NCBI GenBank assembly: GCA_043802865.1 | Contig: JAZDKQ010000013.1 | Location: forward strand, 1-6,308 | DNA length: 6,308 nt | Reading direction: 5' to 3' | Source: JAPLXD01 sp043802865 | GTDB lineage: Bacteria > Patescibacteriota > Minisyncoccia > Moranbacterales > UBA11712 | Shown: positions 1 through 6,208 of the stretch, in pieces | Layout: every line of letters starts with the position of its first letter | Position numbering within the stretch: position 1 is the first letter of the stretch | Notes under the pieces: model-generated | What the model saw: only the letters and a program-made list of their open reading frames with translations | What the model was told of the DNA's origin: nothing | Databases searched by the model: none | Position numbers and translations under genes: made by a program

Positions 1-293
1 GAAAGGGCCGCAGCATGCGCAGCGCGATTGACGAGGGGCATCACCGCGCCTGGCCGAGCATCCGCGACAGCAATATTTCCACGATGATTACCTCGCTTAT
101 TCTCATTTGGTTTGGGACGGGATTCGTGAAGGGATTTGCGATCACATTGCTTTTGGGAGTTTTGGTTTCGATGTTCACGGCAATCGTGCTTGTCCGGATC
201 ATTTTGACGGCGTTGATAGGCGAATGGGCGGAGGGGAAGAAGAACTGGATAATTGCAAACGCAAAACAAGAGAATAACGAAGAAAAAAATTGA
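1..293 (+). CDS. secD: Protein translocase subunit SecD, C-terminal fragment
   Basis: This is the 3' end of secD, cut by the window edge; the reading frame enters at base 3 and stops at TGA 291-293. SecD works with SecF in the cytoplasmic membrane, using the proton motive force to help pull exported proteins out of the SecYEG channel. The visible ~96 residues begin with the family's conserved segment (KGRSMRSAIDEG, then RAWPSIRDSN), which precedes the last two membrane helices of SecD. Two hydrophobic stretches follow, separated by the short FGTGFVKG turn that is typical of this position, and then a charged, Lys/Glu/Asn-rich cytoplasmic tail. The large periplasmic domain and the first helices lie outside the window. 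secF follows directly, as is usual. Identification is firm despite truncation. Confidence 0.95.
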   Translation, partial: KGRSMRSAIDEGHHRAWPSIRDSNISTMITSLILIWFGTGFVKGFAITLLLGVLVSMFTAIVLVRIILTALIGEWAEGKKNWIIANAKQENNEEKN

Positions 294-304
294 TTATTTT
301 TTCT

Positions 305-1198
305 ATGTATAACATCTTAGGCAAGCGAAAATATTTCTATATCTTCTCCGGAACATTGATGCTATTGAGCATCGTCGCTCTTTCGGTTTGGGGACTGAAA
401 TATGGGCTTGATTTCACGGGCGGAACGTTGATGGAAGTTAGAAATGAAAAAGTAGAGATAAAAAACAACGATCTCAAGATCACGCTCAAAGAGGTTGGCA
501 TTGAAGACGCGGTGATCACGCCAACACAAAACAACGCCTTTCTCATCCGCTATGCCAATTCGGACGACGAGAAAAACATGGAAGTGCTCGCCAAATTGCG
601 CGAAAAATATCCTGACATTCAAAATACCCGCCTCGACTATATCGGTCCGTCAATTTCCTCGGAACTCAAATCAAAAGCCATTTGGGCGCTCATGGTCGCG
701 GTCATCGGCATCGCGCTCTATGTCGCCTATGCCTTCCGCAAGGTCTCCCGGCCGGTGGAATCGTGGAAATATGGGATCGGAGCGGTCGTTGCGCTGGTTC
801 ACGATGTGATGGTCACGGTCGGAATATTCGCTATTCTTGGACATTTTTGGGGCATTGAGGTTGATTCTTCTTTCATTGCCGCGCTGCTGACCATTCTCGG
901 TTTTTCCGTGCACGATACGATCGTCGTCTATGACCGGACGCGCGAAAACCTTTTGCGTTCCGGATCGGGGGAAAAATTCGACGAAACGATGAACCGCAGT
1001 CTCAATGAAACGATGGTGCGTTCGATCAACACGTCTCTGACGGTGATCATCACACTGCTTGCGATTTTTCTTTTGGGGGGCGCATCGATCAAAAATTTCA
1101 CTCTCGCTTTGCTTATAGGAATCACCTTTGGAACCTATTCCTCGATATTCGTTGCCTCTGCTTTGATCGTCGATTGGTGGAAATGGGAGAAAACTTGA
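305..1198 (+). CDS. secF: Protein translocase subunit SecF
   Basis: SecF is the membrane partner of SecD in post-initiation protein export. The 297-residue product has the full family layout: helix 1 (about residues 11-30), the LDFTGGT motif (35-41), a periplasmic P1 domain to about residue 118 ending in IGPSIS, then five more helices (roughly 124-146, 155-178, 186-208, 244-262, 264-291). The signature GFSVHDTIVVYDRTREN (199-215) and the later RSINTSLTV and GTYSSIF segments are intact. I chose ATG 305 because the family normally has only a short leader before helix 1. An in-frame TTG at 290 would overlap the secD stop and has a GAAG stretch at 279-282 at plausible ribosome-binding distance, so that start, adding five residues, is a real alternative. 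Either way, translation is probably coupled to secD. The TGA stop lies inside the -35 box of the next promoter. Confidence 0.96.
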   Translation: MYNILGKRKYFYIFSGTLMLLSIVALSVWGLKYGLDFTGGTLMEVRNEKVEIKNNDLKITLKEVGIEDAVITPTQNNAFLIRYANSDDEKNMEVLAKLREKYPDIQNTRLDYIGPSISSELKSKAIWALMVAVIGIALYVAYAFRKVSRPVESWKYGIGAVVALVHDVMVTVGIFAILGHFWGIEVDSSFIAALLTILGFSVHDTIVVYDRTRENLLRSGSGEKFDETMNRSLNETMVRSINTSLTVIITLLAIFLLGGASIKNFTLALLIGITFGTYSSIFVASALIVDWWKWEKT

Positions 1199-1223
1199 CA
1201 ATACAAATAGGGTATGTTATCAT
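1195..1223 (+). promoter_or_regulatory. Sigma70-type promoter overlapping the secF stop codon
   Basis: A perfect -35 hexamer, TTGACA (1195-1200), is followed by a 17-base spacer and a -10 hexamer TATCAT (1218-1223), five of six matches to consensus. The bases TG at 1215-1216 sit at the extended -10 position. Transcription would start near 1230, giving a leader of about 40 bases before the DNA-binding protein gene at 1273. The -35 box contains the secF stop codon (TGA 1196-1198). I see no terminator between secF and this promoter, so secDF transcripts may also read through. This is a prediction from sequence only, but hexamer quality and spacing are unusually good for such an AT-rich spacer. 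Confidence 0.72.
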
Positions 1224-1252
1224 TTTACTCTAAGATTAATTCGTGCTAATAT
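1224..1252 (+). promoter_or_regulatory. Possible second, weaker promoter in tandem
   Basis: Immediately downstream of the strong promoter, TTTACT (1224-1229, four of six matches) and TAATAT (1247-1252, four of six) are 17 bases apart, with TG at 1244-1245 in the extended -10 position. A start near 1259 would leave a leader of about 14 bases. AT-rich spacers produce such matches by chance, so this is only a candidate. Confidence 0.25.
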
Positions 1253-1262
1253 AGCTTTAATC

Positions 1263-1270
1263 AAAGAGAA
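1263..1270 (+). promoter_or_regulatory. Purine-rich ribosome binding site of the sigma4/winged-helix gene
   Basis: AAAGAGAA lies just before two adjacent in-frame ATG codons, 1273 and 1276. The AGAG core (1265-1268) is four bases from the first ATG and seven from the second, so the second may be the true start, removing one residue. This is the only gene in the window with a purine-rich element at clearly suitable spacing from an ATG start. Confidence 0.45.
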
Positions 1271-1272
1271 AA

Positions 1273-2385
1273 ATGATGACTACTGAAAATAAATTCAATT
1301 TGAGGGAAAATACGGAATTTGGGCAAAAAATAACGGTAAAATCGACTGATATTACCACAATTGCCTCTGATCTGATGGGTATTTTGGGAGCCAAACAGAA
1401 GCTTGTGCTTTCCAGCCGTTTTGGAATTTCCGACCGCGATCCGCAGACTCTTGAATCGATCGGAAAAAGCCTGAACATCACCCGGGAACGGGTGCGTCAG
1501 ATCGAAGCCGACGCGCTGAATTTGCTCAAAAAAACCAATCAGTCCGAGCAATCCAAAGAATTGTTTTCCACCATTTTGGAAACAATTGAAGAAAAAGGTG
1601 GAATCGCAAAATCCGAAACGCTCACCCATGAAGTTTTTGAAAAATATTTCAGCAGAAAAGCGGGAGATTCAAAGGAAAAAAGCTTGCTCGAGATCGTTTT
1701 TTCCGTAGCCGGCCTCAAAAGAATGAAAGGCAATAAGGAAATGGAAGATGGTTGGTCCGGAAAAGATTTTGATATCAAAGGCTTTCGAGGCTCTGTAGGA
1801 CAAATCGAAAAAATATTCGACGAGTCGAAAAAACTTTTCTCGGAAGAAGAATTGCTGAAAAAAATTGACATTGCAGGCCAAGCAGATCCGGAAGCGAAGA
1901 TCGATCCGGAAAAAATCACCAATTTTCTCGAAGTTTCCAAAAAGTTCGGAAAAAATGTTTTTGGCAACTGGGGAAAAGCCAATTGGCCGCTTGTGCGCCC
2001 GAGAGGAGTGAGGGAAAAGGCGACGCTGGTTCTTTTGAACTGCAAAAAGCCTCTGCATTTCCGTGAAATCAGCCAGCTTATTGAAAAAACGGGCTTGAGC
2101 GACAAAAAAGTTCATCCTCAGACCGTTCACAATGAACTGATCCGCGACAAAAGATTTGTTTTGGTCGGACGGGGAACATACGCTCTTCGCGAATGGGGAT
2201 ATGAGGAAGGAACAGTGAAGGATATCATTGTTTCCTTGATTAGATCCGCCGGCGGATTTTTGAAAAAAGATTCAATCGTGAAGGATGTCCTCAAAAAACG
2301 CAAAGTGAAAAAAGCGACGATTGCCGTCAATTTGTCGGATAAAAAAGTTTTCGAAAAGACAAAAGGCGGGTATCAGCTGAAGTAA
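1273..2385 (+). CDS. Sigma-region-4-like DNA-binding protein with C-terminal winged helices (HARE-HTH type)
   Basis: A 370-residue, Lys/Glu-rich soluble protein without membrane segments. Residues ~31-88 match region 4 of sigma70-family factors: SSRFGIS, then TLESIGKSLNITRERVRQIE (59-78). TRERVRQIE is the recognition helix that in housekeeping sigma factors reads the -35 box. Sigma region 2, needed to melt the -10 region, is absent, so this is not a complete sigma factor. Residues ~248-309 resemble the HARE-HTH/RpoE(delta) winged helix: KPLHFREISQLIE, a helix around TVHNELIRD, then the FVLVGRGTYALREWG wing. Residues ~313-370 repeat that plan and end in GGYQLK; ~97-163 and ~175-242 look like more divergent copies. 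I infer a transcription regulator or RNA-polymerase-associated factor. Its targets cannot be read from sequence. It has its own strong promoter. Domain calls at the N- and C-terminal parts are good; the two middle modules are tentative. Confidence 0.82.
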   Translation: MMTTENKFNLRENTEFGQKITVKSTDITTIASDLMGILGAKQKLVLSSRFGISDRDPQTLESIGKSLNITRERVRQIEADALNLLKKTNQSEQSKELFSTILETIEEKGGIAKSETLTHEVFEKYFSRKAGDSKEKSLLEIVFSVAGLKRMKGNKEMEDGWSGKDFDIKGFRGSVGQIEKIFDESKKLFSEEELLKKIDIAGQADPEAKIDPEKITNFLEVSKKFGKNVFGNWGKANWPLVRPRGVREKATLVLLNCKKPLHFREISQLIEKTGLSDKKVHPQTVHNELIRDKRFVLVGRGTYALREWGYEEGTVKDIIVSLIRSAGGFLKKDSIVKDVLKKRKVKKATIAVNLSDKKVFEKTKGGYQLK

Positions 2386-2386
2386 A

Positions 2387-2419
2387 ATTCCCCCTTAATC
2401 CCCCTTTATCAAAGGTGGA
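2387..2419. repeat. Small C-rich repeat with imperfect hairpin
   Basis: Two adjacent ten-base units, ATTCCCCCTT (2387-2396) and AATCCCCCTT (2397-2406), differ at one base. The second unit's C-rich arm also pairs with the sequence after it: TCCCCCTTT (2399-2407), loop ATC, then AAAGGTGGA (2411-2419), a nine-pair stem with one C/T mismatch. The element starts one base after the stop codon of the upstream gene. The composition contrasts with the A-rich flanks and looks like a small dispersed palindromic (REP-like) element rather than a Rho-independent terminator, because no T-run follows on either strand. Whether it is repeated elsewhere in the genome cannot be seen here. Confidence 0.5.
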
Positions 2420-2444
2420 AATAACAAAACAAAACTGATTTAAC
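2416..2444 (+). promoter_or_regulatory. Candidate promoter giving a leaderless transcript
   Basis: TTTAAC (2439-2444, four of six matches to TATAAT) is preceded by TG at 2436-2437 in the extended -10 position, and TGGAAA (2416-2421, four of six matches to TTGACA) lies 17 bases upstream. A start seven bases downstream of the -10 falls on the A of the ATG at 2451, which would explain why that gene has no Shine-Dalgarno sequence. The hexamers are weak, so this is a suggestion only. Confidence 0.25.
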
Positions 2445-2450
2445 AACATC

Positions 2451-3719
2451 ATGGATTTCGCATCATTTCTCAAACAATATTTTGAAATAATCGGGCAAAT
2501 GTTCACCATCAGTTGGTGGTGGGCGGGTCCGATTATTTTATTTTGGCTTTTCAAAATTCTATGGAAAAAATATTCCTGGGGGCAATATGCCTCGACAATG
2601 AAAAATATCGTGTTGGAGATAAAACCACCTCGCAACATTGAGCGCAGTCCGCGGACAATGGAGCAGGTATTCGCGGCTTTGCACGGAGTCTGGTCAACTC
2701 CGAATTATATCAATAAATACATCAAGGGCATGTGGTTTCAACCCCTCATTAGTTTCGAAATTCAGGGAGTGAACGGGGAAATGCATTTTTATGTCCGCCT
2801 CGAAAGCAAATTCCGCAACTTCATCGAATCTCTTATATATTCTCAATATCCGGAAGCGGAAATTCAGGAAGTTGAGGATTATACTCACTCTGTTCCAAAA
2901 AATACCCCGAACGCAGAGTGGGATCTTTGGGGAGTCGATTTCAAGCTGGCGAAAGATGACGCCTACCCAATTCGCACGTACAAATATTTCCAGGAAGAGG
3001 TGACTAAGGGAATGATCGATCCGCTGGCGGAGCTGGCTGATGTCATTGCCGGACTTCCTCCCGGCCAGCAAATTTGGCTTCAATTTATTGTCACGCCTGA
3101 GCTGGACAAAGATTGGCAGGGGGCAGTGAAAAAGTTGGCAGACAAGTTGTCAGGAAAGGAAGTGAAAACAGAGTCACTGATATTTTCTCGCTTTTTTTCG
3201 GAAATATGGGATATCTTAAGTTCGTCATTCCTATATATTTTTCACACGGTCGAAGAAATTGCTGAAAAAAAGAAAGACGAACAACCTTTGATGTTCAGGC
3301 TTACGCCCGGAGAGCAGTTGACACTCAAGGCGGTCGAAGAAAGCATCGCGAAAAAAGGCTACCGGACAAAATTTCGTTTCATCTATGTCGGTCGCCGCGA
3401 AGGGTTTGATCGGGGATTTCTTTCCGGGGTCAACGGATCAATCCAGCAGTTCAATGATGCGATGCTCAATTCATTCGTTCATGACAACGAAACGAAGACT
3501 TTCGCGAACTATATCTGGGTCGAACCGAGGATGCGCTACGCTCAGCGAAAAATTTTCAATCGATATCTCACTCGCGATCCGGACGGTCCGAGATTCGTGC
3601 TGAATTCGGAAGAGCTGGCAACGGTATATCATATGCCGGATATGTCCGTGCTATCGCCTTCGATCTCGCGCGTTGAAGCCAAGAAAAGCGGCGCACCGAT
3701 CAATTTACCCGTAGAATAA
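2451..3719 (+). CDS. Membrane-anchored partner protein of the TraG/VirD4-like ATPase
   Basis: A 422-residue protein with one clear N-terminal membrane helix (about residues 22-38, Trp-rich, followed by a KK-containing basic stretch) and a large, presumably cytoplasmic, remainder. A second hydrophobic segment around 247-267 is more likely a buried or amphipathic helix. It has no Walker motifs. Recognisable stretches include DPLAELADVIAGLPPGQQIWLQF (190-212 region), RLTPGEQ (283-289) and, near the C-terminus, LNSEELATVYHMP (384-396) followed by SRVEAKKSGAP. From memory, this EELAT-x-x-HxP segment occurs just ahead of the ATPase domain in single-chain TraG/VirD4-like proteins. The ATPase gene starts one base after this stop codon, so both are probably made together and act as one complex. 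The in-frame TGA at 2436-2438 fixes 2451 as the most upstream ATG. No Shine-Dalgarno is visible. The exact biological role is unknown. Confidence 0.72.
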   Translation: MDFASFLKQYFEIIGQMFTISWWWAGPIILFWLFKILWKKYSWGQYASTMKNIVLEIKPPRNIERSPRTMEQVFAALHGVWSTPNYINKYIKGMWFQPLISFEIQGVNGEMHFYVRLESKFRNFIESLIYSQYPEAEIQEVEDYTHSVPKNTPNAEWDLWGVDFKLAKDDAYPIRTYKYFQEEVTKGMIDPLAELADVIAGLPPGQQIWLQFIVTPELDKDWQGAVKKLADKLSGKEVKTESLIFSRFFSEIWDILSSSFLYIFHTVEEIAEKKKDEQPLMFRLTPGEQLTLKAVEESIAKKGYRTKFRFIYVGRREGFDRGFLSGVNGSIQQFNDAMLNSFVHDNETKTFANYIWVEPRMRYAQRKIFNRYLTRDPDGPRFVLNSEELATVYHMPDMSVLSPSISRVEAKKSGAPINLPVE

Positions 3720-3720
3720 T

Positions 3721-5502
3721 ATGCACAACGACAAGATCACAACATTCGCCAAAACCAATTTCCGCGGACAGGAACGGGTGTTCGGCATCAAGAAAGATGA
3801 CCGTCGGCGCCATTTCTATGTCGTTGGAAAAACGGGAACCGGAAAGACGACAATGATCCAGAATATGGCCATTCAGGACATTCAAAACGGCCACGGCGTC
3901 GCGATCGTTGATCCTCATGGAGAGTTTGCCGAAACGGTTCTTAAAGCGGTTCCTGCCAATCGCATCAATGACGTGATCTATTTCAATCCGGCCGATCAGG
4001 AATGGCCGATCGCTTTCAACGTGATGGAAAAAGTGGATACGGAATATCGGCACCTCATCGCTTCGGGACTGGTTGGTGTTTTCAAAAAAATTTGGGCGGA
4101 TTCTTGGGGGCCGCGGCTTGAATATATTTTGCGAAACGCTATCCTTGCTCTTCTTGAATATCCGGGGAGCACTTTGCTCGGCGTCACACGCATTCTCACG
4201 GACAAAAATTATCGCGAGCGGGTGGTGGAAAAAATCAGCGATCCGGTGGTGAGGATGTTTTGGGCAGACGAGTTCACGAAATGGAACGAAAGGGTTTTGC
4301 AGGAAGTGATCTCTCCGATCCAGAACAAAGTCGGGCAGTTTCTTTCAAGCGCTCTCATACGAAATATTGTCGGACAGACAAAATCGGCTTTCAATCTCCG
4401 TGACCTTATGGATCAGGAAAAAGTCATCATAATGAACCTTTCCAAAGGGCGCATAGGTGAAGACAATAGCGCGCTTCTCGGAGCGATGATGATCACCAAG
4501 ATCCAACTGGCGGCGATGGCGCGGGTAGATGTTCCGGAAGAAGAACGAAAAGATTTTTATCTCTATGTCGACGAGTTCCAAAATTTCGCGACGGATTCTT
4601 TCGCGAATATTCTTTCCGAGGCCCGAAAATATCGTCTCAACTTGATCCTCGTCCATCAATACATCGGCCAGCTGACAACCGACACATCGACCAAAGTGCG
4701 GGACGCCGTTTTTGGAAACGTGGGTACGATTGCGACTTTCCGGATCGGCGCGGAAGACGCTGAATTTTTAGAGAAAGAATTCGAACCAATATTTTTGATT
4801 CAAGATCTCGTCAATCTTCCCAATTGCAATATATATATCAAATTGATGATCGACGGGCTGACCGGAAGCGCTTTTTCAGCGGAGACCTTGTCCCCGATCG
4901 ATCTTGCAAAAACCGTCGGAAACGCGGAAAAGGTCATCAAGGTGACACGCGAACGGTATGGAACTCAAAGGGATATTGTTGAAGAAAAAATTGCCCGCTG
5001 GAGCGGAATGCTGACGGAAAAGGATTTGAAAATGAATGGAAGCAAGCCGGAGATCATCAGAATTAAAGCCGACAATATGAGCAACAGCAAAACACCTGCA
5101 AGCAAAAGTGCGCCAGCGAGAAGCGTGCAATCCGTCCAAAAAACAGATGACAATCGTACGATGCATTCCGCAAAATGCGCGACTTGCGAGGCGGACATCC
5201 AGGTTCCGTTCAAGCCGGATGCTTCGCGGCCGACTTTTTGCAAGGATTGCCTCAAAGACTATCAGCGTCAGCAAGCAAGAGTCCAGCAGACGAGAAGTGC
5301 AAGAGAAGAAAAACCGGTCCAGTCCAGATCATATGAAAAACATGTTTCAAACAGCTATACTCCGCCAAAATCAATAACACTGCGCGACGCAACGAGAATG
5401 CAGCCCAGAAATTTCCGCCGCGAAAACACTCGCGAAAAGAAGAAAGTGGATCTCGTGGGAGTGAGAAGCTTGATCAAAGAAAGTATTGATTCGAAAAAAT
5501 AA
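3721..5502 (+). CDS. TraG/VirD4-like (type IV coupling protein family) ATPase with C-terminal zinc ribbon
   Basis: A 593-residue P-loop ATPase of the TraG/VirD4/HerA-FtsK group, hexameric motors that move DNA or nucleoprotein across membranes. Walker A is GKTGTGKT (36-43), preceded by DRRRHFYVV. The VDPHGEFAE segment (63-71) and NDVIYFNPAD (83-92) are characteristic. Walker B is FYLYVDEFQNF (279-289), with the acidic pair D284/E285. The helix SEARKYRLNLILVHQYIGQL (299-318) holds the likely sensor Gln. The core ends near 435 after RYGTQRDIVEEKIARWSG. A polar linker leads to a CxxC-x17-CxxC zinc ribbon (C486, C489, C507, C510), then a basic, probably disordered tail ending in a short helix, SLIKESI. 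There is no membrane helix; anchoring is presumably supplied by the preceding gene, one base upstream. No relaxase, VirB4 or other conjugation gene is in the window, so conjugative transfer is not shown. Translation is probably coupled, since no ribosome binding site is evident. Confidence 0.88.
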   Translation: MHNDKITTFAKTNFRGQERVFGIKKDDRRRHFYVVGKTGTGKTTMIQNMAIQDIQNGHGVAIVDPHGEFAETVLKAVPANRINDVIYFNPADQEWPIAFNVMEKVDTEYRHLIASGLVGVFKKIWADSWGPRLEYILRNAILALLEYPGSTLLGVTRILTDKNYRERVVEKISDPVVRMFWADEFTKWNERVLQEVISPIQNKVGQFLSSALIRNIVGQTKSAFNLRDLMDQEKVIIMNLSKGRIGEDNSALLGAMMITKIQLAAMARVDVPEEERKDFYLYVDEFQNFATDSFANILSEARKYRLNLILVHQYIGQLTTDTSTKVRDAVFGNVGTIATFRIGAEDAEFLEKEFEPIFLIQDLVNLPNCNIYIKLMIDGLTGSAFSAETLSPIDLAKTVGNAEKVIKVTRERYGTQRDIVEEKIARWSGMLTEKDLKMNGSKPEIIRIKADNMSNSKTPASKSAPARSVQSVQKTDDNRTMHSAKCATCEADIQVPFKPDASRPTFCKDCLKDYQRQQARVQQTRSAREEKPVQSRSYEKHVSNSYTPPKSITLRDATRMQPRNFRRENTREKKKVDLVGVRSLIKESIDSKK

Positions 5503-5512
5503 GTTGTTTTTT

Positions 5513-6199
5513 ATGGCAAAATTTTCTAAGAAATATTCTCTTGAAAAATTTCAAAAAATGATCCAGGAAATTTATGGTTTGCCGGACGATCGTCTTTTCT
5601 CTGTGTGGGATTTGGTGTCCAATCAGGAGCGCTTTACTATGAGAGCCTTGAAAGGAATTCGGAAAGGAAACATAAAAAAACTCAAATTCAATTTGCTTAT
5701 CGCATTTTCGTGGCTGTCGGCAGTAGCCAATCGTTTGCATATAAATATTGAGGACGCAGTATGGATGAGATTTCCCCTGAAGTGTTCCTATTGCGGACAG
5801 TCTCCGTGCCAATGCAGAAAAATAAAATCCGAAAGTAAAGCAAAATTTTTCAGGGATATTGCGGGCCGTCCTGGCAGCCTGGCCGGTTTTCAAAAAATGT
5901 TTCGGCTGATTTATCCCCCAGAATCACGCAGTTTATTTGAAGCGGGTGTGCATTTGGCGGAAGAGATGGGCGAGCTTAGCGAAACTATTCACTGTTATCT
6001 GGGTGAACATCAAAAACAGCAATTCAGGCAGATAGAAATCGAAATCGCCGATTATATATCTTGTGTTTTCGGCGTGGCCAATTCGGCAAAAATTGATGTT
6101 TCAAAAGAGCTCGAAAAATTCTACTCTAAAAATTGTCATGATTGCCACAAATCGCCGTGCGAGTGCAATTTCACTACGGTAGCAAAATTCAAATCTTGA
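5513..6199 (+). CDS. MazG-like nucleotide pyrophosphohydrolase, internally duplicated, with two Cys knuckles
   Basis: A 228-residue soluble protein. MazG-type all-alpha enzymes hydrolyse nucleoside triphosphates to monophosphates and pyrophosphate, using Mg ions held by an EExxE...ExxD motif. That motif is seen in the second half: E150, E151, E154, then E177 and D180, with 22 residues between the two parts. The protein is two copies of one ~90-residue unit (about 9-101 and 122-218). Shared landmarks are SLxxFQKM, IY, LF, then VAN, and a C-x2-C-x4-C-x-C knuckle (C91-C101 and C208-C218). In the first copy the five acidic positions read N37, Q38, F41, N60 and I63, so it cannot bind metal in the normal way. 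I chose ATG 5513, ten bases after the ATPase stop. An upstream in-frame TTG (5486) would overlap that gene by 17 bases and add a leader without similarity. Substrate is unknown; a clean-up role in nucleotide pools is the usual inference. Confidence 0.82.
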   Translation: MAKFSKKYSLEKFQKMIQEIYGLPDDRLFSVWDLVSNQERFTMRALKGIRKGNIKKLKFNLLIAFSWLSAVANRLHINIEDAVWMRFPLKCSYCGQSPCQCRKIKSESKAKFFRDIAGRPGSLAGFQKMFRLIYPPESRSLFEAGVHLAEEMGELSETIHCYLGEHQKQQFRQIEIEIADYISCVFGVANSAKIDVSKELEKFYSKNCHDCHKSPCECNFTTVAKFKS

Positions 6200-6208
6200 A
6201 AATATTAT

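Noticed and set aside
671..1201. Long open frame (176 codons) on the - strand opposite secF
   Set aside because: It lies fully antisense to a strongly conserved SecF. The predicted product is rich in Arg, Asp and His with no recognisable domain, typical of a shadow frame.
1539..2130. Two overlapping - strand open frames opposite the sigma4/winged-helix gene
   Set aside because: Both are antisense to a protein with recognisable domains. The Phe/Ser-rich products mirror the Lys/Glu-rich sense strand.
2387..2419. Hairpin read as a Rho-independent terminator
   Set aside because: The stem has a mismatch and is followed by AAATAACAAAAC on the + strand, with no T-run on either strand.
4876..5274. 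- strand open frames opposite the C-terminal tail of the ATPase
   Set aside because: The sense frame contains a perfectly spaced zinc ribbon there. The antisense products resemble no known family and have no start signals.
3721..5502. A conjugative element or integrated plasmid around the TraG/VirD4-like ATPase
   Set aside because: No relaxase, VirB4, integrase, attachment site or transposase is visible, and the flanking genes are housekeeping (secDF, mnmA).
5494..5512. AAAAAA...TTTTTT inverted repeat between the ATPase and MazG-like genes as a terminator
   Set aside because: Six A-T pairs around a seven-base loop are too weak for a terminator, and the next ATG follows directly.
5486..5512. 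TTG at 5486 as the start of the MazG-like gene
   Set aside because: It would overlap the ATPase gene by 17 bases and add nine residues outside the repeat unit. ATG 5513 is the simpler start.
291..6199. Alternative genetic code with TGA as glycine, as in some candidate phyla
   Set aside because: TGA ends secD, secF and the MazG-like gene exactly where these proteins should end, and no in-frame TGA interrupts any gene.
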